Origin: Phyllostachys edulis
Lineage: Eukaryota; Streptophyta; Magnoliopsida; Poales; Poaceae
Direction of reading: 5' to 3'
Length of the DNA stretch: 64,000 nt
Assembly: GCA_036346405.1 (NCBI GenBank)
Contig: CM070559.1
Span: 41,205,889 to 41,269,888, forward strand
The stretch's first letter is position 1; the number at the start of each line of letters is the position of its first letter. Below, piece after piece: positions 12,599 to 23,833 of the stretch. The notes under the pieces are model-generated. The model was not told where the DNA came from and made no database searches. It saw only the letters and a list, made by a program, of their open reading frames with translations. The position numbers were made by a program, and so were the translations under genes.

Positions 12599-12957
12599 CT
12601 ATCACAGATGGTTCTATTATGGAACCATCTGAGAAAATAAATCACAGACAGTTCTATTAAAGAACCGTCTGTGATACGTTCCATATCACAGACGGTTCTA
12701 TTAAATAACCGTCTATGATATCACAGACGGTTCTTTAATAGAACCATCTATGATATGGAACGTATCACAGATAGTTCTTTAATAGAACCGTTTATCACAG
12801 ACAGTTCTTAAATAGAACCGTCTGTGATATGGAACGTATCACAAATGGTTTTTTAATAGAACCGTATGTGATAAACTCATATCACAGATGGTTCCTCAAT
12901 AAAAGCATGCGTGATTCTTTATCCTGAGCGGTTCTATAATAGAACCGCTGCATAATC
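12599..12957. repeat. Internal palindromic repeat block of outer CACTA
   Basis: About nine hairpin units of the same family as the element ends (ATCACAGACGGTTC and its complement), but located in the middle of the element. It lies between the 5' end of the leftward TNP1-Ulp1 gene and the 5' end of the rightward small gene. The inner CACTA has an equivalent block at 22382-22577. See the findings for its possible meaning. Confidence 0.88.
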
Positions 12958-13122
12958 TTTGATGAAAATTCCTATCCACATGAACCTGGTGACAAGTCTC
13001 TTCATTTTCCCGCATGTGTCTCTTCGTCTCACAAGCGCACGGCTCTTCGTCTCTTCATTTTCCAACGTCGCTACGGCTCCCAAATATCTCTTCGTCTCCC
13101 GCTCCGGTTTTAGTACTTGTTC

Positions 13123-13130
13123 TATAAATA
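13123..13130 (+). promoter_or_regulatory. TATA box of outer CACTA small gene
   Basis: TATAAATA, about 65 bp before the first ATG (13195). The inner copy has TATATATAG at 22732 in the matching place, so the promoter position is conserved between the two elements. Confidence 0.6.
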
Positions 13131-13194
13131 GATACCCCCTTCTACAAGGGATTTCTCATGAACCTCCTTGATCCCCTTTCTCCACAAACTCCAA

Positions 13195-13619
13195 ATGGCT
13201 TCCCCTCTCATGCCAGCTGTATTGGCCTACATTGTGCTTGTTTACTCGCACCTCTCTGGTCGCAACCTGGCCTAAGTCGCGGACAAGCCTTCCATTCGCA
13301 ATGTCATCTGTTATAGGCCCTCCGATCTACCAGAGGCCATAGCGGCCGTCATCTGTCGATTGGAGCTCCTCCTCAGACAGACCAATACGAGGGTCCGTGG
13401 CATCCAGCGAGTAAACCTCATCGTGGAGATCGTCCTATGGAACTACTTGGTCCGCACCGAGGATGCAGCCCGGAGAGTCGAGGACGACATCCGAATTGCA
13501 GGAGAGCGGGTCGACCTCGTTGAGACAGAGGAGACTAGGGTTGATGGCCTCTGGGCTATATGGGTCTTGGTTTCGGAGTCCGAACGGCTACAAGCACGAA
13601 TCGAGCGTGCAAGGTCGCA
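13195..13619 (+). pseudogene. CACTA small coiled-coil gene, outer copy (5' part)
   Basis: A frame from ATG at 13195, broken by one in-frame TAA at 13273-13275 and then open to the insertion of the inner CACTA after 13619. Removing that element and one GCA duplication lets the frame continue at 23868 and stop at TGA 23917-23919, giving about 158 codons. I do not recognise the family. The middle part is rich in Arg, Glu, Leu and Val with a heptad-like pattern (CRLELLLRQTNTRVRGIQRV, then VEDDIRIAGERVDLVE), suggesting an amphipathic or coiled-coil helix. No zinc finger, membrane segment or known catalytic motif is visible. A diverged copy with similar promoter, start and helical core is in the inner CACTA at 22805, so it is a resident gene of this CACTA family rather than a chance frame. 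Confidence 0.62.
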
Positions 13620-13634
13620 CACTACTACGAGGCA

Positions 13635-14075
13635 GACATCACGAGGCGGTTGGAACCGTCATCACGATTTGTTTCCAACCGTCTATGTTTGTTGATGCGT
13701 GATAACGAGATATTATCACGAGCGGTACAAAACCGTCGTGATCTGAAATATCACTGAGCGGTTTTATTAAAAACCGCTCGTGAAGTCAAGTATCACATAC
13801 GGTTTGAGCGAGTAAAACCGCGTGATAGGAGAATATCACGAGCGGTTCTAAATAAAACCGTCTATGATAGGAGAATATCACGAGCGGTTCTAAATAAAAC
13901 CGCTCGTGATTTACGAATATCACGACGACTTTTTTGTAGAACCGCTCGTGATATTCTCCTATCACGACGGTTTTATTTAGAACCGCTCGCGATATTCTCC
14001 TATCACGCACGGTTTTACTTCAAACCGCTCGTGATACTTGACTTCCTGACGGTTTTAACGTAAAACCGTCTGTGA
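13635..14075. repeat. Left subterminal repeats of inner CACTA
   Basis: Hairpin units related to those of the outer element, but most read ATCACGAGCGGTT / AACCGCTCGTGAT rather than ACAGACGGTT. About eleven units. Some arms have lost bases (ATCACGACGG), weakening the palindrome. Confidence 0.83.
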
Positions 14076-14295
14076 TAGCTCGCACTTCGCCCACAATTTG
14101 GTGTTTTCTGGCTAGCCTCGGGAATTGCTAGCCATGCCCTCTGAAAACAAGCATTCACGAAGCAGATTCAAGCATTCACAAAAAGCGATTCAAGGAGCCA
14201 TGACAACTCAAAGTGATCATTACTCAAAATAAATTACAAAAGATCCGCATTTGTTCAAGTATTGTCGCTATAATTACAACTAGATTACAATTGTT

Positions 14296-17200
14296 TTGCG
14301 TTGAGAGGTTTTAGTGGGGTGATGCTCGGGTTGGCGACGAGTGAAACTCTCCGTTGTCGTTAATGATTTCGTGTTGATAAAGGCGCAGAGCTTCCTCGAA
14401 TGTCCTTGATCTCTTCATAACGCAGTGAATCACATTGTAAATTCAAGGCCCGCCACTAGCAAGAGTAAAGTGGTAAGATATATATATTTAAATTTATAAT
14501 TAGGAAATAATTATTTGAGATTGACAAACCTCGGGATCCTTCTTCCTAGTCAGAAGGATTAGTCGCATATGATAGCGCACGTAGATTGCACATAACTCAT
14601 CATCTTTTTCTTTGGCGGCCACAAAAAAATAGAATTACATATATAGGTATAGTCGGTTCGAGACGCGTTATTATGAAGTATGATATAGGATTATAGTGTT
14701 GTAGCGCTGCGTCTTGGAAAATCCATCTGTGTGTTAGTTGGGCGCTCTTTCCATTGTATATTCCTTTGTTGGCAACATAATTGATGAGCGACCTACATGA
14801 TTGAAAAGGTTATCCTCGGCCATTTCAAGCGAATGAAGACGACAATAGAGTTATGTAAGGAGGAAATGAGCATACCTCTCGAGTATTCCTCTTAGAGTCT
14901 TTGAAGTCGTGCTTGTTGCGGTTTAGGGAATCAAGGTATATCACATGGTTCCTCTTGGGTATAATAACTAAAAGGATCGATGGTACCTACTCATGTATGT
15001 CGCTATAGTCATTAAACCTAAGTTAGTGTCTTTGCGTATAAAGTACAAATGAAATTTGTATAGCAAGTAGTGACACTTACCCTCGGTTGTAGGGCACCAC
15101 TATGTACTTCATGTTAAATACGGCGAAGCAATGACCTCGTTATGTATTTCTCGGCGAAGGAGGAGTCTTGTTGGATGGTTTGCAACGATACCACATGTGG
15201 GTCGAGAAACCCAATCGGTTCTTTCCATTCCGGACATTTTTCACATGTATCTATACATAAGCAATGAGTTGTGATATTTATTGGTATTACATGAATGTAG
15301 AACTTGATTATGCGCGACTTACGATGTCCAACATCGTAGAAGCGAGGCGTCGAGGCCAACGAGGTTGAATAGTTGAAATAAGTCATTGAAGCCCATGACG
15401 AAGTACCTCGTCCGTTGAAGAAATGCTTATCCTCGTATCGGCGGTGATTCGATGATCGCACCCTTCTTTTGGGTCTTCGCCAAGTACCGGGCATGCAAAG
15501 CGACAAGCATATCCAAGGTGTGCATTATCTGCGCGGAGCACAATGGTTTTCCGATGATGTAGTTCCCGGTATCGCGGACTTCCGGACTTGGGAGGCGTTT
15601 GTGGATTTCGATTTGGCCTTAGCGATTGGCGGCGTCTTCTTGTGAGATGACTTCGAAGCGGATCTGGCGGCACGCTTTTGTCGTTCCTTGGCGTCTTCTC
15701 CACGGGAATCGAAGAGGTGGCCTTATGAGGCTAAACATGAGGTGGAGTCATTGAGGGTCCCGTTGGAGAGGAATGGTCGTGTCGGATCGCAGACCGCTGG
15801 GTCGAGCGATGTCCTTCTTGGGCCATTGGATAAAAGAGAGGACGGCATCCCTAGTGTTGTGATCTCTTCGTTGGGCAAATCTTGGCACGGACGGCTCGAA
15901 ATTGACATGTACCATATCCACTGGACCTGGCGTAACTGCGCGCCACCGGGCACCGCGGTCTTTGCGCTTGCCCTTCCTCGTATGGATACACCATCCCTGC
16001 TGCAACCTCAATACAAAGGACCCATCCATCCTCACTTGGAGCTTCTGAGGCGTCGGCTCCTACAAAATGATCGCAATTAGCTAAGGCGTCCTATAGGTCT
16101 ATCTTTGGTGCGTCCATAGATGTACGTTACCTTGATGTCGTCTCTATCGGTAATCGGACGTCGTCATGTTCACAATTATCTTGCGACGCGACGCTACTCC
16201 GACGTCGAGGAGGATCGCCTCCCGAATTAGCGGCGCGGCTTGCGATCACCGCTCATGAGTATATCCATTTGACTCGCAATCTTGCCATCTCTACTTGAAA
16301 TTGGTTAGTAATCATCTGTACTAACGGTTGTCGTGCTCGGCCTTGGATCTTTTCCTAGTCCTATCGTGCGATGAGTCGTCCGCGAATCCATGACTCCAAG
16401 GCACGTTAACCCCAAAGCCTCGCGTGCGACCGGGTGCTCCTTGTTTCCCAAGGTCAGTAGATAGTATATCATTCTCCATATGCGCATGGAAGGAGCCTTG
16501 GGAAGCTTGGGCGATCAAGTCACGCCGCAAGAGGTCATCATGTTATTATAGGCACTATGAAGTGATGGACTTATTAACAACTTAGTAGTTCGACATATTT
16601 ACCACACGTTGGGACACTTCTGAGTGCGGGTTTGTGAAGGAGATCTTGCCGAAGACGAGACTTGTGCCCTCGCTTTTAACCAAATTTTAGGGCACGCGGC
16701 TGTGACATCGAGAAACGAGTTCTCCTTCTCCGCCGCCCATTCCTCGTATTTACCGCGTGCATCTCAGCGGTGCCGAGTCTGTCTTGGTGAGTGTTTCGTG
16801 TCTGGAGAGCTTTGTGCGCCGCACTTTGCTCCTAAATTCGGCCGTCGTTTTCATAGCCACAAAGGTGTCCCATGCTTCCCGCGTCAAGAATTTGTCTTTG
16901 CGCGAAGGCGTTTGACCCGTGTTCACGTGCCGTGACAAGAATGCTCTTGAAGGTCCTCCACGATTTACCCATCGTGAGCATCGCCGTCCGTCGCCGCGTG
17001 CCACATATGCGGAATAGTGAACTTCTCTGAAAGTTACATCCCACAGCGCCTTCGCTTCTTCGTCGAGTCCTTCCACGTTGGTGTGGTGATGAGGACCCGT
17101 TCCTTACAAGTATCCCGCAGATGGTCCGGAATCTCGCCGATCTCTTGGGACTCGAGAGGACCCCAAAGTCACCGACCTCTGTGATGACCCGATCGGCCGT

Positions 17201-17367
17201 AGGCATTTTCGATTGTCCTCTGCCATCTCGCCAGTGTCATTATAAATCGACGGTGACGGCGGCCTCGTCGGCGCCTCTTCCATCTGCGGCGTCGGTGTCG
17301 GCGACCTCGTCGGCGCCTCTTCCATCTGCGGCGTCGGTGACGGCGGCGAAGACGATGTCTCTGCCAT
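14296..17367 (-). pseudogene. TNP1-like/Ulp1 protease gene of inner CACTA, decayed
   Basis: A diverged copy of the gene at 8147-11235, with the same exon order. The start at 17365-17367 opens a proline-rich N-terminus with two repeats of TPQMEEAPTR. The transposase-type block follows (LGSSRVPRDR near 17150), then GNKEHPVAREA (near 16440) with GFGVNVPWSHGFADD in a neighbouring frame. The protease part is recognisable near 15100-15000 only as nucleotide similarity. Many one- to three-base gains and losses relative to the outer copy break the frame throughout, so it is dead. The 3' limit near 14296 is approximate, set by similarity to the outer copy's last exon. Confidence 0.68.
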
Positions 17368-17512
17368 CTCGCTTACTTGCTATCTATATAAGTTACATAT
17401 GCAATAAAATGGATTGCAAGTGTCCCAAATTAACATATACATTGAAACTTAATAATATGCTCAACATGTGCAATATTAGCAAATAATCATAAATAATTCC
17501 AAAGATAAATAT

Positions 17513-18055
17513 GAAACAAAGGTACACTCAAGTGTGTCAGGATCGACGAAGGAAATGCTAAGCAAAGGTTTAATCCTGTAGGGCTCGCCGCCTCCCTGCT
17601 CCTATTATGTGCTCTCAGAAGGAGAGTAGCTAAAGAACAAGTCTTTGCCATCTCAATCTTATTGTCTATACTCTTCATCGACCACGACACCTTTGGAGTG
17701 TGCCATTTGTTTTATCTTAGTGGAGGACTGGCATAAAACAAAGGTACACTCAAGTGTGTCGGATCGACGAAGGAAATGCTAAGCAAAGGTTTAATCTGTG
17801 GGGCTCGCCGCCTCCTGCTCCTATTATGTGCTCTCGGAAGGAGAGTAGCTAAAGAACAAGTCTTTGCCATCTCAATCTTATTGTCTATACTCTTCATCGA
17901 CCACGACACCTTTGGAGAGTGCCATTTGTTTTATGCCGTGGAGGACTGGCATAAAACAAAGGTACACTCAAGTGTGTCGAGATCGACGAAAGAAATGCTA
18001 AGCAAAGGTTTAATCTGTAGGGCTCGCCGCCTCCTGCTCCTATTCTAACACTCCT
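17513..18055. repeat. Tandem repeat of about 220 bp, 2.5 copies
   Basis: Units start near 17521, 17743 and 17961 (GGTACACTCAAGTGTGTC), a period of 218-222 bp. Each contains the block GTGCTCTCAGAAGGAGAG and a GGCATAAAACAAAGGTACAC arm that can pair with GTGCCATTTGTTTTAT. Partial copies continue to about 18620 and again at 21245-21310. It lies in the 5' intron of the inner TNP1-Ulp1 gene. Confidence 0.85.
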
Positions 18056-18410
18056 AACACTCCTTAATCAGCAAGTAAAGGTTTAATGCATCATGTGCGT
18101 AAGACTAGCCTTTAATGAAGACATAGAAACAAAATAGAATCAAGTAAAATAGACATAGCAAATAATCATAAATAATTCCAGCATAAATATGAAACAATTA
18201 ATCTCGGGAAGAAATACAGAGGTTGACTATAGAGATCAAGATGGCAAATGAAAAGTTGAATGAGCTCATACAGACTACTAACATTCCTAACACTCCTTAA
18301 TCCACCAACTTCTATTCTAACACTCCTTAATCCACCAAATTCTCTTATGATCTTTGTAGAGATAGAAACTAGTGATACAAATCTTTGCTCGAGCCTACTT
18401 CATCGAGCTC

Positions 18411-18484
18411 GACACCTTTGGAGTGTACCATTTGCTTCGTCTTGTGGAGGATTGGCACGAAGCAAAGGTACACTCAAGTGTGTC
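18411..18484. repeat. 74-nt hairpin in the inner CACTA intron
   Basis: The arms GAGTGTACCATTTGCTTCGT and ACGAAGCAAAGGTACACTC pair almost fully, extended by GACACCTTTG with AAGTGTGTC, around a loop of about 16 nt. The same hairpin, less perfect, recurs in the 220-bp repeats. It has the size of a small-RNA precursor; expression is unknown. Confidence 0.6.
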
Positions 18485-18841
18485 AGATCGACGAAGAAAA
18501 TGCTAAGCAAAGGTTTAATGCTTCATGTATAGAAGACTAGCCTTTAATGAAGACATAGAACTAGAATCAAGTAAAATGATCGACGAAGGAAATGCTAAGC
18601 AAAGGTTTAATCCCAACATAGAAACAAAATAGAATCGTAAAACTTTCTTTTTGGATTGTTGTAAAAAATGCAGTTTTAGCAAAATTTCAGAATTAATCCC
18701 AACAAAATTAATTAGCATTAAAGCATAATTTCTAAAGAATTTAACACTCCTTAATCCACCAGCTTCTCTAAGGAAATGCAAAGGAATCACAGACGGTTCT
18801 TAATAAGAACCGTCTGGATTAAATTCTCAGCCAATAAAAGG

Positions 18842-18885
18842 TCTAGAGAAACGATCTTTGCCAAGGCAAAGATCGTTTCTCTAGA
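18842..18885. repeat. Perfect 21-bp inverted repeat
   Basis: The left arm TCTAGAGAAACGATCTTTGCC is followed by two bases (AA) and its exact complement, ending at 18885. It lies exactly at the left edge of the gypsy-derived fragment. Confidence 0.93.
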
Positions 18886-21199
18886 AGGCGTAAGTTTCCT
18901 GAAGAAATTTTTTTTCTTTTCGCTCAAGAAAATCCTCGCCCAAAAACTCTGCAATCGCTCATGCGACTATGCCCGAAGTTTGGGATGAGGAAAACTGGTT
19001 CGATTTGGCGGACTACGCCAACCTCGACATGGAAGGATGTATCCGCGCCATGGAAGAAAATGGCAGGTCATCCTCCTCATCCTCCTCCGCCGGCTCGCAC
19101 GCGTCGCCGGCGTTAGCGAGGTCGACGGATGGATGAAGATGCGCCGCCACTACCGGTGGCGCAACCAGGAGAACCGGCCGTTCCGACCAGTTCGGAATGC
19201 GAGAGGATCTCTTCAAGCCCGGTCTTCTCAACCGGCGAAACAGGTGAAGAAATTTCAGCTCCATCACCGGAATACTCTATACCATTGATGAAATCATGGT
19301 GAAAGATACTCTCCTTGACCACGGCAATTCCAGAGTCAACCGTCACCTGGTAACGGTGTCGATGAAACCTCCACTGGTCGTAGGCCATGTGGGGATGATC
19401 ACACTCAGCATACGATCGGCGGTTCGTCGGATCAGGCCGAAAGACCTCGAGAAGTGCTCATCTCCGACCGATCTCCATCGTGGAAGATTCTCGCGAAGCG
19501 GCCGACAAGCTCTCCATTAGTTATGATGGAAGCTCATCGGAAGATCAATCTTTGGAAGCACGAGGTCAACGCGATCGGAGATGAAGATCAAGATGCCCCG
19601 CGACGGTCCTACACTCTCTACCACGCCATCACGTGTTGTTAGAGATGATCCGCCGTCAAGCACCAACTTCCGGAGGCAACGGAACTAATCGACGTCAATC
19701 GCTTAACTCGCTCGCACCGCCCCACCCAGAGTGATCGACAGACCGAACAAATCCGAAGGTCGGGGAAGGTTGAGACGGTACACCTACGACATCAATGAAC
19801 CACGAGACCTTCAGAATCGCTATCAAAACTTGCGGCGTATTCAAAACATGTTAAATAATTCCGATCCCGCTCTAGCAGAACGCCTAGTTTTGTACAACTC
19901 GTAGGTCGGTATCCAAATTCTCCAACAGACCATGCAACGTGAGCAGCGTATCGAGAACGAGAGGGGTTCAGAAGTCGACTAGGACTTCGTCCCAACGCTC
20001 CTCCTCGAGAGGGGACAAAGACGGTCATACCAGAGAGCGCCGATACCAAGACCTCCTCGGCGATTCCGACCAAGGAGTCACGAGGGAGAAGGCTATTTCA
20101 AGAGGATACTCCCCCATCTGCGTCGAGAAGAACCACCACTAGGACCTAACGATCTCCGACATCGTTTGAACCAAGTGGTGATGCGTGGACATCGTATCAA
20201 TGTCCACGACCGGATCGACTTACCGGAGTTCCAGCGTTCTCATCTTAGGGATCGGTCTCCGCCGACATAATCCGCACCTTCCCGAGAAGACGCCATGAAT
20301 CAATCACAGGTTGTCGAGCCTTCTCTGCTGGGCTCCAAGTCATGCGTTAGCCTAGCCGGTTCCGGACCGCCAACTTGGACAAATTCAATGGAACTCAAAA
20401 CCCATTGGGATTTCTCCAAATATATACCACCGCTATCGTGGCTGCCGGTGGCGATGAGAATGTAATGGCCAACTATTTACCCACCGTGCTCGAAGGGTCC
20501 GCCTTGGCCGTGGTTGTTAAACTTACCGGTCGGATCCATATATACTTGGGAACAACTCTGTGATCTTCTGATTGCCAACTTCCAGGGTACGTACGACCGC
20601 CATGGGAAGGAGGACGATCTCCACAGAATCCGGCAGGGATCTGATGAGACTTTACGCCAATATATCAAGAGGTTCACCGAGTTCAGTAACTCTATACCCA
20701 AGTCGCAGAGTCCTCTCGTTATTCAAAGCTTTTAAAACAGGTCTAAGGAATCGGCGGTTTACGGAGGACATAGCAATGAACCCTCCAAGAACAACCGTTG
20801 AGCTTTTTGATATGGCGGACAAATATGCCACTGCTAGTGAAGCAATCGAGTGGTGTGAAGCCATCGATCGGAAAGACAAGATTCCCCAGCCCGGTCTGGA
20901 CAAACAGGAGGAAAACAGAGACAAGAAGGGAGACGATAGGCAACACACAAAACAAGGCCAAGGCAAAGATATGCACGAAGCCTAAGCGGTGGAATTAGAA
21001 GCTAGATAATCACCTTAGACTCATATTCTAAGTCGATTGCCTGCTTAAACATTCCTCCATTCATGTAATTCAGGTAGTACTTAGCCACATCTTGTAAATC
21101 CAGTTCATATCAAAAAAGAGCGACCCCCATTCCATTCCAGGATATTCCACGTCATTTTCCTCGTTTATTTTCGTAAGATCGGCGATTCGATCGTCGACA
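18882..21199 (+). mobile_element. Gypsy gag-LTR deletion fragment
   Basis: A plus-strand fragment of the same gypsy family as 1-3883. It has gag from near its start to its C-terminal block and then passes directly into the last 285 or so bases of an LTR, ending TCGACA at 21199. The 5' LTR, primer site and all of pol are absent. The gag/LTR junction lies within about 20907-20930, where both partners contain ACAGAGA...ACAAG-like sequence, consistent with a microhomology deletion. GATTAA occurs just left (18817) and right (21200) and might be the insertion duplication, but a clean 5-bp duplication was not found. Confidence 0.8.
18960..20985 (+). pseudogene. Gypsy gag copy, frame-broken
   Basis: The reading contains the core gag blocks in order: an acidic N-terminal part (near 18967), GGDENVMANYLPTVLEG (near 20450), TWEQLCDLLIANFQGTYDRH with the frame that follows (20540-20700), RIRQGSDETLRQYIKRFTEF, and MNPPRTTVELFDMADKYA (near 20780). 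These are typical of the retrotransposon gag domain. Several frame changes are needed to follow it. After EAIDRKDK the frame enters LTR-derived sequence and ends QGKDMHEA, so the C-terminus is a fusion created by the deletion. Zinc knuckle and pol are missing. Confidence 0.78.
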
Positions 21200-22381
21200 A
21201 GATTAACAGTGCACAGACACTATTCCAACATATTGATTGATGATATTATGTGCTCTCGGAAGGAGAGTAGCTAAAGAACAAGTCTTTGCCATCTCAATCC
21301 TATTGTCTATACTCTTCATTAAATGAATATGATAATATAAATTCAAACTATGAGCTTTAAACAATACTTTGCTTAACGTCAAACGATCTCAACTGTTAAT
21401 CTAAAACAGATTAAACTTCGATCAAACAGAGGTTGACTACAGAGATCAAGATGGCAAATGAAAAGTTGAATGAGCTCATACTGAGACTACTAGAAGAATC
21501 ACAAACTAGTCATTAGATTACCAACGAAAACCGAATACTCTCAATGTAATCAACATGAAGAATCGTAATAACTAGCTTTCAACCGAAGTAACCAATTAAC
21601 AAGACATCATATTGATAGTAGCAAGTAATACAATAGAGCTCAAGTATGAACTAACTATCACATTCAATCTCAAGATAAGACGAGTTCATCACAGAGCATG
21701 TCAACAAAGCCCACCGATCAATTTGCAAATGTAGCGATGAGCTCAACCGAAAGTAACCAATTAACGAGATCATATTGACAAGAGTAAGTAATACAATAGA
21801 GCTCAAGTATGAACTAACTATCACATTCAATCTCAAGATAAGACATAGTTCATCACGAGCATGTCAACAAAGCCCACCGATCAACAAAGCCGAATCGCCA
21901 CAGAGGAGCAATACTCACAGAGAGGATGCCGCACAAGAACTCACGGTGCAAGGAGGAGGCCGACACGGGAGGAGGACGGCGAGGAGAAGGCAGTGCAGAG
22001 GGAGGAGGACGGCGCGGGAGAAGGCCGGTCTGAGGGGAGGAGGCCCACACGGGAGGAGGACGGGCGGCGGCCGAGGTCGGAGGCGGCGACGCCGGGCTTA
22101 CGGCCAGGAGGTGAACGGGCGCTGTGGTCGGGGCGGCGGCACCGAGGTCGGCGGCGCCGAGGTCGGGGCGGCGGCACCGAGGTTGAAGGCGCCGAGGTTG
22201 GGGCGGCGCACCGAGGTCGGGCGGCGCGCCAAGGTCGGGCGGCGGCGCCGAGGTCGTGGTCGGCGGTGAACTATGGGCGAGCCCTAAACCCTAGAGGAGG
22301 CGAACGAGCACGCGAGAGTCTAAGGGCGCGGAGAGGAAGTGACAAGTGAGAGCAAAACCCTAGCGTTTCCGCTTATAAAAT

Positions 22382-22577
22382 ATATCACAGACGGTTTATA
22401 ACGAGAACCGCTCGTGATAATATTATCACGAGCGGTTCTATAAAAGAACTGCTCAGGATAATCCTGACGGTTTTAACTACAACCGCTCGTGATATGAACG
22501 TATCACGCACGGTTTTTAACTAGAACCGCTCAGGATTCCTTTTCACGACGGTTATACAACGGAATCGCTCGTGAAAA
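22382..22577. repeat. Internal palindromic repeat block of inner CACTA
   Basis: About five hairpin units, mostly of the ACGAGCGGTT type, between the leftward TNP1-Ulp1 first exon (GC-rich block 21940-22340) and the rightward small gene. Same position as 12599-12957 in the outer element. Confidence 0.85.
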
Positions 22578-22731
22578 CTCTCTTCATTTTCCCGTGTCTC
22601 TTCGTCTTCATTTTCCTGCGTGTGTCTCTTCGTCTCACGATCACACGTAGCGGCTTCATCTCTTCATTTTCCAACGCCGCTCTGACTCCCCAAATATCTC
22701 TTCGTCTCCGTTCCGGCTTTAGAAATTGTTC

Positions 22732-22740
22732 TATATATAG
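22732..22740 (+). promoter_or_regulatory. TATA box of inner CACTA small gene
   Basis: TATATATAG, about 70 bp upstream of the ATG at 22805, preceded by TCTTCGTCTC-rich sequence shared with the outer copy. Confidence 0.55.
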
Positions 22741-22804
22741 ATGTGTCCCTTCTACAATGTATTTCACACAACCTCCTTGATCCCCTTTCTCCACAAAAAT
22801 AGAA

Positions 22805-23307
22805 ATGGCTGCCTCCTCTTACAGACACGCACTTTACGCCACCTCTCTCTCACAGACGTTGAGTCGTCTTTGGCCGCTGAAGAACACTATTTCAACAATG
22901 TCTTCACCTCTCGTCCGAGAATTTGCTGAGGCGGGTGACGGCCACCTTCCGCCGCCTTGACATTCTCCTCCGCCGTGTCTTCCCGGTGATCTCCCACTTT
23001 CGCGAAGTTTACCGTGTCATCGACGTGGTCCTCCAAAACGGTTGCACGTCTCAGAGGCTTGTCGTCACTTGGACCGCTAATCAAGGCGGCGACGATCGAT
23101 TCGACCAAAGCCGAGACCCTCAAGCAAGAGAAGAGAGCCTATGGGCTCTCTTGACTTGATTCAACAAATCGAGGGTCTTGGGACACACTCGAACGAGCGC
23201 ATCGGTGGTGGACGATTTCGAGATTCGCTCGATCTTAAACCGTCCGCCCGGCCGCCGCCACGAAGTATTGAAGACGGAGATAGCACCTACCTCCACCACT
23301 AGATAGG
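22805..23307 (+). pseudogene. CACTA small coiled-coil gene, inner copy
   Basis: A diverged copy of the gene at 13195. The upstream 200 bp, TATA and ATG align clearly with the outer copy. The helical core is readable in a shifted frame: ATFRRLDILLRRVFPVISHF, then VYRVIDVVLQNG, matching CRLELLLRQTNTRVRGIQRV and LIVEIVLWN in spacing and pattern. The frame changes at least once before the core (near 22920), so as read it cannot make one protein unless an intron is present. Its unknown function is discussed in the findings. Confidence 0.5.
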
Positions 23308-23579
23308 TTTCTAGTTTTTAATCTTTTGTAAGCTACCGCCACGTTGTTTGGCTATATATATGAAAATTCCAAAATTAAAAAAAGTTTGGAGGAGAAGTTA
23401 CTATATCTATTTGCCCATAGTAAGAGCTAGATCCTCATCCCATCGATCTTCAAGTGTGGAGGTATGTTGATCTCGGAGCCAGCGGCGGGGCCGACAGGTT
23501 GCTCCATCGCGGCGAAGGCGAGAGGCGGCGTCATCTGCGGCGATCTTGGCGATGAACCTGACACGCGATGCGGCGAAGG

Positions 23580-23833
23580 ATATCACGACGGTTCTTAATA
23601 AGAACCGCTCAGGATACTACACAAACGGTTGTAACGTAAAACCGCTCGTGATTAGATTATCACGCACGGTTTGTGAATAGAACCGCTCAGGATACTTCAC
23701 GACGGTTCTATTTCTCAACCGTCTGTGATAGTGACTATCACGAGCGGTTCTAAAAATACCGCCTATGATAGTTATTCGCCAGGCCGGGTTGGATGACCCA
23801 ACACGAGCGGTTCCAAAGGAACCGCTGTGATGG
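23580..23833. repeat. Right subterminal repeats of inner CACTA
   Basis: Six to seven hairpin units mixing CACGAGCGGTT and CACAAACGGTT types, ending 30 bp from the CACTA terminus. Confidence 0.83.

Noticed and set aside
21775..22349. Two long overlapping plus-strand frames rich in Gly and Arg
   Set aside because: Repeat-driven frames matching the first-exon block of the opposite-strand CACTA gene.
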